Origin: Onthophagus taurus
Lineage: Eukaryota; Arthropoda; Insecta; Coleoptera; Scarabaeidae
Direction of reading: 5' to 3'
Length of the DNA stretch: 64,000 bases
Assembly (NCBI RefSeq): GCF_036711975.1
Contig: NC_091973.1
Coordinates: 6,882,001-6,946,000 of the forward strand
Of the stretch, positions 48,301-59,699 are shown one piece after another. Each line of letters opens with the position of its first letter. Positions within the stretch are counted from its first letter, which is position 1. The position numbers and the translations under genes are program-made. The notes under the pieces are model-generated. The model had not been told where the DNA came from, ran no database searches, and saw nothing but the letters and a program-made list of their open reading frames with translations.

Positions 48301-51300
48301 TGTTGTTGATTAATAGTATAGTTTAATCATTTTTTTTTTATAAATAAACAATATTTAGAGCCATTTGAATAAAAAAATTATTTAGATTTTGTCTACAAAA
48401 GATGTTTCGAAGTCGTATTGGCAAAACCACACGGTAATTTTTTTTTTTAATTATTTTACTTTTATCCATAAATTCAGATTTTGCAATCAAAAACATAGGG
48501 TACCATTTAAAAAATCTGTCGTGACCTTCATATGACCTTGAAATCGTAATATGGTTTCCCTCTTTGCACAGAACAACTTTCATTTGAAAAATGTTAAATT
48601 GTTATAGTGCTACAATATTGTATGAGTCGTCTTCAGGCACGCAATTTAGTGGCAAAACTTGCGTAAGATGTACGTACATTGGAATGTTAACAAAAAACTT
48701 CAGTAAAAAAGCAAAATGTTGTAGAGAGAAAAAGAAGAGAAAATTTAAAAAATATGTTTCCAACAAAAATGAAAAAAATTACAAGTTGAATATTAAAGGG
48801 TTAAATGTTAAAATGAACCAGAATGAAATAATATTGAAAATTTAAACGATATAATAAAAATTTGAGAAGTATTCGAAAAAGATATAAAAACAAAATGTAG
48901 CAAATTGAAAAATTTACAAAAAATTGAAATTAAAGCAGAATGATAATTAACAAGAAAAGTTTAACTTTAAATGAAAAAGAACAAACACAACTGAACTAAA
49001 AATCTACTCAGAAGTGTAACATGCGCATGTTAAATAAAATTAAATTAAAATTAAGAGATTTTGAGAATTAAAATAAAAACTTTCATTTGGTTCAGTTTTA
49101 TGTAAAATGAACCGTTTTCGAGATAATCGCTTGTCTCACGTTAAATGGACCAGCCTGTATATCGCTTAACCTCGTAAACATAGAAGAAAAGTTAGGGCTA
49201 GATTCAGATCACTCACCAGTAATTATTACTCTAAAGAACAAAGTACACTGTGTTAATTAATTATCGTACCCGACGTCATCATTGCAAGTATGCAATTAAT
49301 ATCACAGTATTCGTATTGTAATACGCTAATCGCGTTATTGGTTGCATACTTGCAATGCTGATAATTAATTGTAACAAAGAACCCTTTTTATCACTAACTA
49401 ATAAACTCACTAATTTACAAAAACTAAATATAATAAGGTATGTGGGCATTGTGCGGAAAAGGGCCACGAGTTTAAGAACTGTGGGAATAGGGAGAGGTAT
49501 GTGCAAACTGCAAAGCCAGGGGGAAGGATGACAGACAGGGGCGGAGTTGGCGAAGAGAAGTATTAATTATGAGGACATGAGGGATATATCAAAAAACTAG
49601 ACGGGAGAGGGGGAATCCAAGGATGAAGACCGAGGGGTTGAAAAAGTTATTATTATTATAAATTAAAAAATAATTAACCTGTTACTTTCTTCTTATATTC
49701 TTCAGGTTTATGAAGATACATAGCGGCCGCATCTCCGTTTAATGGATCTATGGGATTCGGGTATGTTAATAATTGCGGCAGAAACGATTCAAATATATTT
49801 GATAAATCTACAAGGAAGAAATATTTAAAAAAAATTAAATTTGTTACGTAATCCTTTTCTTACCGTATAAGGCAGTCCATGCCTGGTTAATAACATCCAG
49901 ACAAACTGTACCTGAGACCTCGTCTATATTCGGATGGTAAACCCTATTCATAAATCCTATGCTCGGGGATTTAAACGGGTAATGCTCTGGCAAGTGAACA
50001 CGAACCTTCCAAACACCACCTTCGTACGGTGCTGAAATATTTAAAAATTTGTGGAAATCCATATCAATAAATTACATTCAACAAACAGTGAGTCATAAGG
50101 AATTTAATTAATCATGCCTCTTTTGATTACAACCGTCTCAACATATGCGATAAATAAAAGTAAAATATGATAAATGCAAAAAGTATTCAGGAGGAATGTT
50201 ATATAAATTTTCCATAAATCGCGAGTATAAAAAAAATGAACGGAATATTTTTTGCATTCTTCATTAAAAACTTACTTCCACGAGGTCCATAAAATTTAAC
50301 GCAAAAATCGTTCAATCCACTCATAATTGTAACTTCATGTTTGCTTTCAATACTGTTATTTCTAATTAAGGAAAATTGTTGCAACTAATAACGACTAACA
50401 TACTTAATAAGACAACTAGGGTAGCAATGCAGTATTACGCATGGTACATCAATGATTGATTTAATATTGATGCGAATACGTTAGGCGATTTAATAAATAA
50501 AACTAGACAATAAAACTAGATAATAGCCATAAAAGAGTGCTATCAAGCACATGTCCGAATTAAACATATCTAATAAACACCTAATTCCTCGAGTTAGCAC
50601 AAGCTTTCAATAAGGTTTGGCTCTCTGAGTTTTTGCCAAAGATAAAAACTATAAATCTACCAGTTTTCTTCTTTTTTTTTGCAATTTTCGCCGATTAAGT
50701 TTTAAAAATTCGTATAAATTCCATTTCTTGGAATATGAGTATGAAAATTTCCCAAAGTGTTAATAAAAGTGTCCTCTTTCCAATGACCGAACCGGTTTTG
50801 AAAAATAACTTTTAGTTTTTGAGAAAACAATATTTGAAGTTTTAATAATTTGCAATTTTCATCGATAATTTTCAAAATTCGCTATAAAATTCATTTCTTG
50901 AAGGATCCTTGTGGAAATATCACCAATTATTAATTATTGTATCCTCTTTTTAATGCAAAAAGCCGTTTTGAAAAATCACTTTTAGTTCTTGAGAAATAAA
51001 TTTTTGAAAATTTTTGAAAATTTTGCAATTTTCGCCGATTATGTTTTAAAAATTCGTATAAAATCGACTTCTTGGAATATGAGTATGAAAATTTCCCAAA
51101 GTGTTAATAAAAGTGTCCTCTTTCCAACGACCGAACCCGTTTTGAAAAATAACTTTTAGTTTTTGAGAAAACAATGTTTGAAGTTTTGATAATTTGCAAT
51201 TTTCATCGATAATTTTCAAAATTCACTATAAAATTAATTTCTTGAAGGATCCTTATGGAAATATCACCAATTATTAATTATAGTATCCTCTTTTTAATGC

Positions 51301-54079
51301 AAAAAGCCGTTTTGAAATCTCACTTTTAGTTCTTGAGAAATAAATTTTTGAAATAATCTACAATTTTTTCGAATTTTGCAATTTTCGCCGATTAAGTTTT
51401 AAAAATTCGTATAAAATCCATTTCTTGGAATATGAGTATGAAAATTTCCCAAAATGTTAATAAAAGTGTCCTCTTTCCAATGACCGAACCTGTTTTAAAA
51501 AATAACTTTTAGTTTTTGAGAAAACAATGTTTGAAGTTTTGATAATTTACAATTTTCATCGATAATTTTCAAAATTCGCTATAAAATTCATTTCTTGAAG
51601 GATCCTTGTGAAAATATCACCAATTATTAATTAAAGTATCCTCTTTTTAATGCAAAAATCCGTTTTGAAAAATCACTTTTAGTTCTTGTGAAATAAATTT
51701 TTGAAAAAATTATAAAATTTTTTCGCAAAATCACTATCCATACCATCACTAATTTACACCAATACAACACTGCAAATTCTTGTGTGTCCAAAATAAAAAT
51801 GGCCAAGGCCAGAGTATCAAGGCCAGGTCAAAATCGCAATTTAAATTTAATAATTCCAAACGTGAAGCAAAATCTTCATCCCCTTAACTTAAAAATTACA
51901 GTAGGAAAGGTGTATAATGATCTTTGATATATTCAAAGTGCAATTTATAAGGTAATTTATCGCACAAAAACGTCTACGTATTTCTAATTCCGTTTTGTAA
52001 GTAAACTAAGTCCACATAAATTTTAGCTTAAATCGGTTATGGTACTTAAATTCATGTGGACTTTACTAATAAAAAAGAGTTCGTTCTTTTCACAAAACTA
52101 AAGGTAAGACCCTTCCTGCTCACATATGAGGCATCTATTTGCAAAAGCGGCTATATCCATATTTTATCAAAAATGCTTCGTGATGTGGTAAAGTCAAAAA
52201 CTGCTACATCCCACTTGGAAATGTGTGTAAATATGCTAGTATGTTACATCCATAATTATTTGGCTTTGCGCATGCTCTGTACCGCGTGATTTCTTCTTAT
52301 TACTCGTTATGTTGGTAACGTAATTAAAAGTGTTGCTATTACAAAATCTGAGCAAGACGGATTTATTTTAAAATCCGTTAGCGCTATTACTTTAAAATAT
52401 TTTGACAAAGTGCACTCCAAATCAGTACGTATTTGTAGAAACCAGACTATACATGTCTAAAGGTTTCTTTCTATCCGAGTTGTGGTGGGGATCGTCGCAC
52501 GAAATTATATGACGATAAAATGACCTCGATTATAAACTTCATTAAAACATTCCAGCGAATCGAATCACACTATTATCGATCAAAGTCCTCAGAAAATGCA
52601 TTGATTGTATAACAATCCTTGTGATAACTCAATGAAAGTCAAATTTTAGAAAAATATATGCTCAAAGTGTCTTGAATTAAAAACCTAGAAAGATGAAACA
52701 ATTTTAAATACATTAAATTGCGAAAAGAAGCTTCACCAAATGAAATATAAAGCATTTTATGACATTTTAAGAGTAAAAAAAGATAATTTAGTTACTACAT
52801 CCATTGATTGTGAGAAAAATTTTGCAATTCCTAGAGTTTCAGATCAAATTGTGTATTACAAAAGGCAGCTTTACATGTATGGAGAGATCAAGAGTATTCA
52901 AAAGGATCTAATGAAGTTTAATCTTTGCATTGCGTTGTCTCATTTCAGGGTGTTTGCACAAATTGAAAAAAAAATTTGCAAGATAGAAATAATGGTAAAA
53001 CCAGAACTTTAACTAATTTAGGTGAAATTTAGGCGTCTGAAAAATCCTCCTGCTCAGTGGCACAAGGTCCAAATGAAATTCTGATACAAGGCGAAGTTGC
53101 TTATAATTCAAAAGTTGTAGTTCCAAAACGAGGAAAGCAAATTTCAAATGTAAAGTTAATGGAGATACCATGAGGGAAGAAGATTAAAGATAAGAATACT
53201 AAAAAAAACATTATGGACTTAAATATAATTTTGCGAAGTTTTCCATTTAGTTAGTTGTTTATTCTTTGGTAATCTTTGTACTGATTAAATGAATATACAT
53301 ACAGTAGAACTCCATATTTGCGTTTTTTATAGTTATGCAATACAATTTTTATCAGTGTACGCACATCACCTTTCTTGGTTGCTTTATCCCAACTTCAAAT
53401 ATCAATAACATGTTTATTACTAGCAAAGGATTTTCGAAATTTTGCTTGAAGTTAAGTCCTATCACAAGTAGTAAAAGCTTTTGCAAATAGACACTTCATG
53501 ATCTAAAAAATAAATAGTTACAATTTGTTCAGAAACATCTAGTTTAATGCATATGAAGTATTAATTAGCACATATAAATTTTTGTTGCTTAAGATTAATA
53601 CTTGCAATATAAATTGTTTCTGAGTCATAGAAACAATTTTGAATCATAATTTCTAAATTTAAACAGGAAAAATTTTGGCCTAAAAAAAATTTTAATTACT
53701 TCCTGTAAGGCCAAATATTGAAGAGTTCAAAATTCAAAAAATTATACAAAAATTATTACAAGGCCAAATCATAGATATTCAGAAACAACTGTATTGATTT
53801 CATATCTGTAAGAAAATAATTGTAATTGGCGTTTAAGTGAGTGTGCATTTTTTCTTCTGAAGGACACCAAAACAAGGATGAGCTGAGACAAGGTAACGAA
53901 TAACCGTCCCTAATTAAAATTATTTGGTTGTTTCGTGGTTTCTTTGTGGTAGATTTCCATGATCAGCTGATGTAAATGAGTGTGTTATTGTTTACATTTT
54001 CAATATATACCCATCATAAAGGATACAGTTTAATGACATCGGTGTCCATCCGTCTTTTTCCAGCACTTGGCGAAGACAT
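45218..54079 (-). CDS. UBE2H: ubiquitin-conjugating enzyme E2 H, 5 exons
   Basis: Minus-strand exons: 54079-54027, 50352-50276, 50031-49864, 49807-49679 and 45339-45218. They total 549 bases, 182 residues plus stop, against 183 in human UBE2H. All introns are GT-AG and every split codon restores the family residue. Exon 1 encodes [17 protein letters not shown]. The UBC fold continues through [14 protein letters not shown] to the catalytic cysteine, Cys87 in [12 protein letters not shown]. The C-terminal acidic tail [16 protein letters not shown] is typical of this E2. The enzyme takes ubiquitin from E1 and passes it to substrates; in other species it works with the CTLH/GID E3 ligase. The introns are swollen by satellite, LINE and inverted-repeat DNA (4.3 kb and 3.7 kb for the largest two). 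Confidence 0.97.
45463..45545. repeat. dispersed repeat X, copy 2
   Basis: Inverted relative to the 23.5-kb copy: TATATGAAGGTCACGACCAA followed by TTTTTTAAATGGCACCCTA. Intron 4 of UBE2H. Confidence 0.6.
45930..46400. repeat. possible transposon starting at TACAGGGTGG
   Basis: ATACAGGGTGGTTCAG at 45931 resembles other end-like words in the window (CACCCTGTATAT at 62988, TACAGGGTGGGC at 63284). No transposase was seen. Confidence 0.35.
46580..47700 (-). pseudogene. LINE reverse transcriptase relic inside UBE2H intron 4
   Basis: Minus-strand fragments in order: [16 protein letters not shown] near 47400-47450, [20 protein letters not shown] near 47260-47320 (RT block), [10 protein letters not shown] near 46985-47015 (catalytic YADD), then [12 protein letters not shown] near 46780-46820 in the C-terminal region. 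There are frameshifts and lost blocks. It is a non-LTR element, distinct in sequence from the 34-kb copy, and transcribed in the same direction as UBE2H. Confidence 0.65.
47821..48180. mobile_element. 360-bp element with two 136-bp inverted arms
   Basis: Arms 47821-47956 and 48045-48180 are inverted and differ at only about four positions. The 88-bp centre begins CTGGTGGCAGCGGTGGGAG. Each arm has a TATATAAAAG word (TATATATAAAAG at about 47905). The arm-to-centre boundary looks like an LTR end followed by a primer-binding-type sequence, so this could be two opposed LTR ends or a long-arm MITE. Confidence 0.7.
48400..48545. repeat. dispersed repeat X, copy 3
   Basis: Contains AGGGTACCATTTAAAAAATC and TCGTGACCTTCATATGACC, a diverged copy of the 23.5-kb repeat in the same orientation. 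Confidence 0.6.
49250..49372. repeat. hairpin repeat family, copy in UBE2H intron 4
   Basis: GTTAATTAATTATCGTACCC, then the inverted words TGCAAGTATGCAATTAATAT and TATTGGTTGCATACTTGCA, then GATAATTAATTGTAAC. It shows both ends of the family, giving a unit of about 120 bases. Confidence 0.65.
50680..51725 (-). repeat. satellite block 6, inside UBE2H intron 1
   Basis: Three 344-bp-type units in minus orientation, recognised by TTGCAATTTTCGCCGATTA and GAAGGATCCTTGTG. The variant CCAATGACCGAACC replaces the usual CCAACCC word here, as it does in 57.4-58.3 kb. Confidence 0.95.
51726..52690. other. UBE2H intron 1, no recognised element
   Basis: Moderately AT-rich with short open frames that match nothing I know. 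Confidence 0.35.
52690..53220 (+). pseudogene. transposon-derived protein fragment in UBE2H intron 1
   Basis: From 52741 an open frame of 90 codons reads [11 protein letters not shown], then [20 protein letters not shown] and KRQLYMY. Farther on, [15 protein letters not shown] appears in another frame. The pattern of a conserved Pro-Asp-Gln-x-x-Tyr-Tyr block followed by basic residues near the C-terminus is one I associate with repeated transposon-borne insect proteins, but I cannot name the class. It is interrupted by frame changes. Confidence 0.4.
53221..54026. other. UBE2H intron 1, region next to exon 1
   Basis: AT-rich intron DNA with no recognised repeat. Confidence 0.35.
54027..54079 (-). 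CDS. UBE2H: UBE2H first coding exon
   Basis: On the minus strand ATG at 54079 is preceded by AAAG (A at -4, purine at -3) and encodes 17 residues plus two bases; donor GTATCC follows. The split Leu codon is completed by T at 50352. The exon is only 53 bases long and lies 3.7 kb from exon 2. Confidence 0.95.
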
Positions 54080-54342
54080 CTTTCAACTATCATAAACCGT
54101 TCAACATTCAGCTAAACAGTCAACTATCTGCTGGCAAACTTAAAAGCAGTCACTTTTACAACACAATGGACGTTAATAACTTGTTCAATGCTACTCACAA
54201 TCTGTACCTTCTGTCAAATTACTTATACTATGCGCGTGCGCGCCACCTTGCGACACCAATCCACATGCAACAACAGAATTTAACTCTTATTGTGAAACAA
54301 ATCTATTTACGTTATATAATTATACAACTATTTTATCGTTAA

Positions 54343-54857
54343 TATAAAGATACTCGTTCCATGAATAAATTATCGTTAATTTAACCTTATGAACAATAAA
54401 TTTAATTCTAAAAACAGTATTTTAGTTCAAACTTCACATAAAATACTTAAGAGGGCGACACCTTTCTTATTCAAATTTATTATTAAAAAATTATTATTCT
54501 TAGTTAATTCATTATTATTATCTGAACCAACTTATTAATAAAACAATTTAGAATTTCATTAAAATTACTATATTTATAGGTATCATTATACACAACTTCT
54601 CAATCAATTTGAGATTTTCATTAATAGAGGGCACATCAAAAACTTGAAAATTAAGCCATCTGCAGCAATCTCGACTAAATATTTATTTAGCTTGGTTTTT
54701 CCAATTTTAATTGGGGATAGATAAGACATTATGTTTACTAAGAACATTTCAATAATTCTTTGGAATGTAAAATATTTTTTTTGATAAATCCTAATTAATC
54801 GTATTCGCATGAAAAATGTTTGTAATTAAACGAACGATTATGTTTTTTATTTTTCTT
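54343..54857. other. upstream of UBE2H
   Basis: Likely 5' untranslated and promoter region on the minus strand; AT-rich, no clear core promoter element seen. Confidence 0.3.
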
Positions 54858-54934
54858 GTCAATATCCTTATCTTCTTGGAATTTTTAGATTTCTTGAAAA
54901 AGGAATAATTAATTATTAAATATTTTCTCGTCAG
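54858..54934. repeat. fragment of the TTCTAGAA-rich element
   Basis: TCAATATCCTTATCTTCTTG through TATTTTCTC matches 38147-38208 of copy 1. Only this piece is present, joined directly to satellite. Confidence 0.7.
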
Positions 54935-56452
54935 TTCGCTATAAAATTAATTTCTTGAAAAATTCTTGTGGAAATATCACCAATTATTAATTAAAGTATC
55001 CTCTTTTTAATGCAAAAAGCCGTTTTGAAAAATCACTTTTAGTTCTTGAGAAATAAATTTATCAAATAATTTTCGAATTTTGCAATTTTCGCCGATTAAA
55101 TTTTAATAATTCGTATAAAATCGATTTCTTGGAATATGAGTATGAAAATTTCCCAAAGTGTTAATAAAAGTGTCCTCTTTCCAATGAATTAGCCCATTTT
55201 GAAATTTAACTTTTAGTTTTTGAGAAAACAATATTTGAAGTTTTGATAATTGCAATTTTCATCGATAACTTTCAAAATTACTATAATATTAATTACTTGA
55301 AAAATCCTTGTGGAAATATCACCAATTATTAATTAAAGTATCCTCTTTTTAATGCAAAAAGCCGTCTTGAAAAATCACTTTTAGTTCTTGGGAAATAAAT
55401 TTATCAAATAATTTTCGAATTTTGCAATTTTCGCCGATTAAATTTTAATAATTCGTATAAAATCGATTTCTTGGAATATGAGTATGAAAATTTCCCAAAG
55501 TGTTAATAAAAGTGTTCTCTTTCCAATGAATCAACCCGTTTTGAAAAAACACCATTTGAAGTTTTGGTAAAATTTTCGATGTTGCAATTTTCATCGATAA
55601 TTTTCAAAATTCGCTATAAAATTAATTTCTTAAACGATCCTTGTGGAAATATCACCAATTATTAATTAAAGTATCCTCTTTTTAATGCAAAAAGCCGTTT
55701 TGAAAAATCACTTTTAGTTCTTGAGAAATAAATTTATCAAATAATTTTCGAATTTTGCAATTTTCGCCGATTAAATTTTAATAATTCGTATAAAATCGAT
55801 TTCTTGGAATATGAGTATGAAAATTTCCCAAAGTGTTAATCAAAGTGTCCTCTTTCCAATGAACCATCCCGTTTTGAAAAATAACTTTTAGTTTTTGAGA
55901 AAACAATATTTGAACTTTTGATAATTGCAATTTTCATCGATAACTTTCAAAATTCGGTATAAAATTAATTTCTTGAAAGATCCTTGTGGAATTATCACCA
56001 ATTATTAATCAAAGTATCGTCTTTTTAATGCAAAAAGCCGTTTTGAAAAATCACTTTTAGTTCTTGAGAAATAAATTTATCAAATAATTTTCGAATTTTG
56101 CAATTTTCGCCGATTAAATTTTAATAATTCGTATAAAATCGATTTCTTGGAATATGAGTATGAAAATTTCCCAAAGTGTTAATCAAAGTGTCCTCTTTCC
56201 AATGAACCATCCCGTTTTGAAAAATAATTTTTAGTTTTTGAGAAAACAATATTTGAACTTTTGATAATTGCTATTTTCATCGATAACTTTCAAAATTCGG
56301 TATAAAATTAATTTCTTGAAAGATCCTTGTGGAAATATCACCAATTATTAATTAAAGTATCCTCTTTTTAATGCAAAAAGCCGTTTTGAAAAATCACTTT
56401 TAGTTCTTGAGAAATAAATTTTTGAAAAAATCGACAATTTTTTCGAATTTTG
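54935..56452 (-). repeat. satellite block 7, first part
   Basis: A minus-orientation 344-bp-type array of about four units, with local variants AATTTATCAAATAATTTTC and AATGAACCATCCCG. Confidence 0.95.
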
Positions 56453-57344
56453 CATTTCCACTTACTTTCTAACATTCTAGAATGTAAAAAATATAATTTT
56501 CTAATTCAACATTTCTTCAAATTATTATTGTTGTAACCACCCTAGATGCTCCACAAAACGTTCTAAATATTACCAGAATATTTCTGGAACATTCGAGATC
56601 TCATTTGAAAACTCACATCTCCCATTATCTATACATTAATATATTATTTTACATTATTATTTGTAAATTTTTTGAAATAATTCTAGAATGTTTCTGGAGC
56701 CTTCGTGATTGTGGCGTACAAAGTTAGTTTTCCGCTTGATTGGTTATTCTAGAATCTAGATGATTGATAATAGAATGAAAGCAACAGGTGGTGATTAAAA
56801 AAAAATAAGGCATTTGAAATGGAAGAAATAATGTTGAAAAAGTTTGGAAAAATGTAAGTCAATATCCTTATCTTCTTGGAATTTTAGATTTCTTGAAAAA
56901 GAATTAATTAATAATTAATTAATTAATATTTTCTAACACTTCTAGAATCCACGTGTGTAAGTTTGAAAATATAGAATTAATTACTCGTTTCTAGAATATT
57001 AGGAAGAATAATTAGATTTTCTAGATCCCATAACATAATTTAGAAAATGATTTTGAATATTCTCGTTAAAAGCTGTATTTCCGCTTACTTTCTAACATTC
57101 TAGAATGTAGATTCGATAAAAAATATAACTTTCTAATTTAAAATTTCTACAAATTGTTGTTGTTGTAGCCACCCTAGATGCTGCATTTTAAATTGTAACT
57201 TTTAAAAATATAAAACGTTCGAAATCTTCTAAATACTTCCAGAACATTTCTGGAGCATTCGATATAAAATCTCTTGGTGCAGCTTCGCTTGTAATTCATC
57301 ATCACATTCATTACTAACAAAACTGTCGCTGTTGTCACTTTCGA
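56453..57344. mobile_element. TTCTAGAA-rich element, copy 2 plus partial tandem copy
   Basis: 56455-57090 is a nearly complete copy matching 37742-38365 over almost its whole length, including the three-unit heat-shock element at 56582-56594. A second start (TTTCCGCTTACTTTC then CATTCTAGAATGTAG) follows at about 57080 and runs to about 57270, giving a head-to-tail pair. Another 70 bases of unknown sequence precede the satellite. Confidence 0.75.
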
Positions 57345-59300
57345 TTATTAATTAAAATATCCGTTTTGAAAAATCACTTTCAATTCTTGAGAAATAAATT
57401 TTTGAAATGATCGACAATTTTTTCGAATTTTGCAATTTTCGCCGATTAAGTTTTAAAATTCGTATAAAATCCATTTCTTGGTATATCAGTATGAAAATTT
57501 CCCAAAGTGTTAATAAAAGTGTCCTCTTTCCAATGACCGAACCCGTTTTGAAAAATAACTTTTAGTTTTTGAGAAAACAATATTTGAAATTTTGATCAAA
57601 TTTTCGATGTTGCAATTTTCAAAATTCGCTATAAATTTAATTTCTTGAAGGATCCTTGTGGAAATATCACCAATTATTAATTATAGTATCCTCTTTTTAA
57701 TGCAAAAAGCCGTTTTGAAAAATCACTTTTAGTTCTTGAGAAATAAATTTTTGAAATAATTGACAATTTTTTCGAATTTTACAATTTTCGCCGATTAAGT
57801 TATTAAAATTCGTATAAAATCCATTTCTTGGAATATGAGTATGAAAATTTCCCAAAGTGTTAATAAAAGTGTCCTCTTTCCAATGACCGAACCCGTTTTG
57901 AAAAATAACTTTTAGTTTTGAGAAAACAATATTTAAAGTTTTGATAATTTGGAAAATTCATCGATAATTTTTAAAATTCGCTATAAAATTAATTTCTTGG
58001 AGGATCCTTTTGGAAATATCACCAATTATTAATCAAAGTATCCTCTTTTTAATGCAAAAAGCCGTTTTGAAAAATCACTTTTAGTTCTTGAGAAATAAAT
58101 TTTTGAAATGATCGACAATTTTTTCGAATTTTGCAATTTTCGCCGATTAAGTTTTAAAAATTCGTATAAAATCGATTTTTTGGAATGTTAATATGAAAAT
58201 TTCCCAAAGTGTTAATAAAAATGTCCTCTTTCCAATGACCGAACCCGTTTTGAAAAATAACTTTTAGTTTTTGAGAAAACAATATTTGAAATTTTGATCA
58301 AATTTTCGATGTTGCAATTTTCAAAATTCGCTATAAATTTAATTTCTTGAACGATCCTTGTGGAAATATCACCAATTATTAATTAAAGTATCCTCTTTTT
58401 AATGCAAAAAGCTGTTTTGAAAAATCACTTTTAGTTCTTGAGAAATAAATTTTTGAAATAATCGATTTTGCAATTTTCGCCGATTAAGTTTCAAAAATTC
58501 GTATAAAATCCATTTCTTGGTATATGAGTATGAAAATTCCCCAAAGTGTTAATAAAAGTGTCCTCTTTCCAATGAACCAACCCGTTTTGAAAAATAACTT
58601 TTAGTTTTTGAGAAAACAATATTTAAAGTTTTGATAATTTGCAATTTTCATCGATAATTTTTAAAATTCGCTATAAAATTCATTTTTTGAAGAATCCTTT
58701 TGGAAATATCACCAATTATTAATCAAAGTATCCTCTTTTTAATGCAAAAAGCCGTTTTGAAGAATCACTTTTAGTTCTTGAGAAATAAATTTTTGAAATA
58801 ATCGATTTTGCAATTTTCGCCGATTAAGTTTCAAAAATTCGTATAAAATCCATTTCTTGGTATATGAGTATGAAAATTCCCCAAAGTGTTAATAAAAGTG
58901 TCCTCTTTCCAATGAATCAACCCGTTTTGAAAAATAACTTTTCGTTTTTGAGAAAACAATATTTGAATTTTTAATAAAATTTTCGATGCCGCAATTTTCA
59001 AAATTCGCTATAAAATTAATTTCTAGAAGGATCCTTGTGGAAATATCACTAATTATTAATTAAAGTGTCTTCTTTTTAATGCAACAAGCCGTTTTGAAGA
59101 AAGCACTTTTAATTCTTGAGAAGTAAATTTTTTAAATGATCGAAATTTTTTTCGAATTTTGCAATTTCCGCCGATTAAATTTTAATAATTCGTATAAAAT
59201 CGATTTTTTGGAATATGAGTATGAAAATTGTCCAAAGTGTTAATAATAATTTGAAAAATAACTTAGTTTTTGAAAAAACGATATTTTAAGTTTTGATAAA
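57345..59300 (-). repeat. satellite block 7, second part
   Basis: The array resumes in the same orientation. Some units replace the usual word with AATTTTCGATGTTGCAATTT, the sequence otherwise found in block 1, so this part mixes features of both satellite subtypes. Confidence 0.95.
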
Positions 59301-59612
59301 ATTTCCGCTTACTTTCTAACATTCTAGAATGTAGATTCTCGATAAAAAATATAACTTTCTAATTTAAAATTTCTCCAAATTGTTATTGTTCTAAATACTT
59401 CCAGAATATTTCTGGAGCATTCGAGATCTCATTTGATCTCACATCTCGCATTATCTATACATTAATAATAATAATTCTAGAATGTTTCTGGAGCCTTCGT
59501 GATTGTAGTTAGATTTCCGCTTGATTGGTTATTCTAGAATCTAGATGATTCATTAATAGAATTAAAGCAACAGGTGGTGATTAGAGAAAATAAAGCGTTT
59601 GAAATGGAAAAT
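59301..59612. mobile_element. TTCTAGAA-rich element, copy 3 (internally deleted)
   Basis: ATTTCCGCTTACTTTC start, ACATTCTAGAATG at about 59318, then a jump to TTCTGGAGCATTC and the GGTTATTCTAGAATCTAG words, ending near GTGGTGATTAG. About half the full length is missing. Confidence 0.7.
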
Positions 59613-59699
59613 GGTTTATATTTATGGAAGAGAGAATGGTTAAAACGTGGAAGTACGGAGCGTAGAGGATCGAGGCAAACAGAAAAGAAAAAAATGTCT

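Noticed and set aside
54067..54342. Plus-strand 91-codon frame overlapping UBE2H exon 1
   Set aside because: It overlaps a well-supported minus-strand coding exon and its 5' untranslated region and has no recognisable family.
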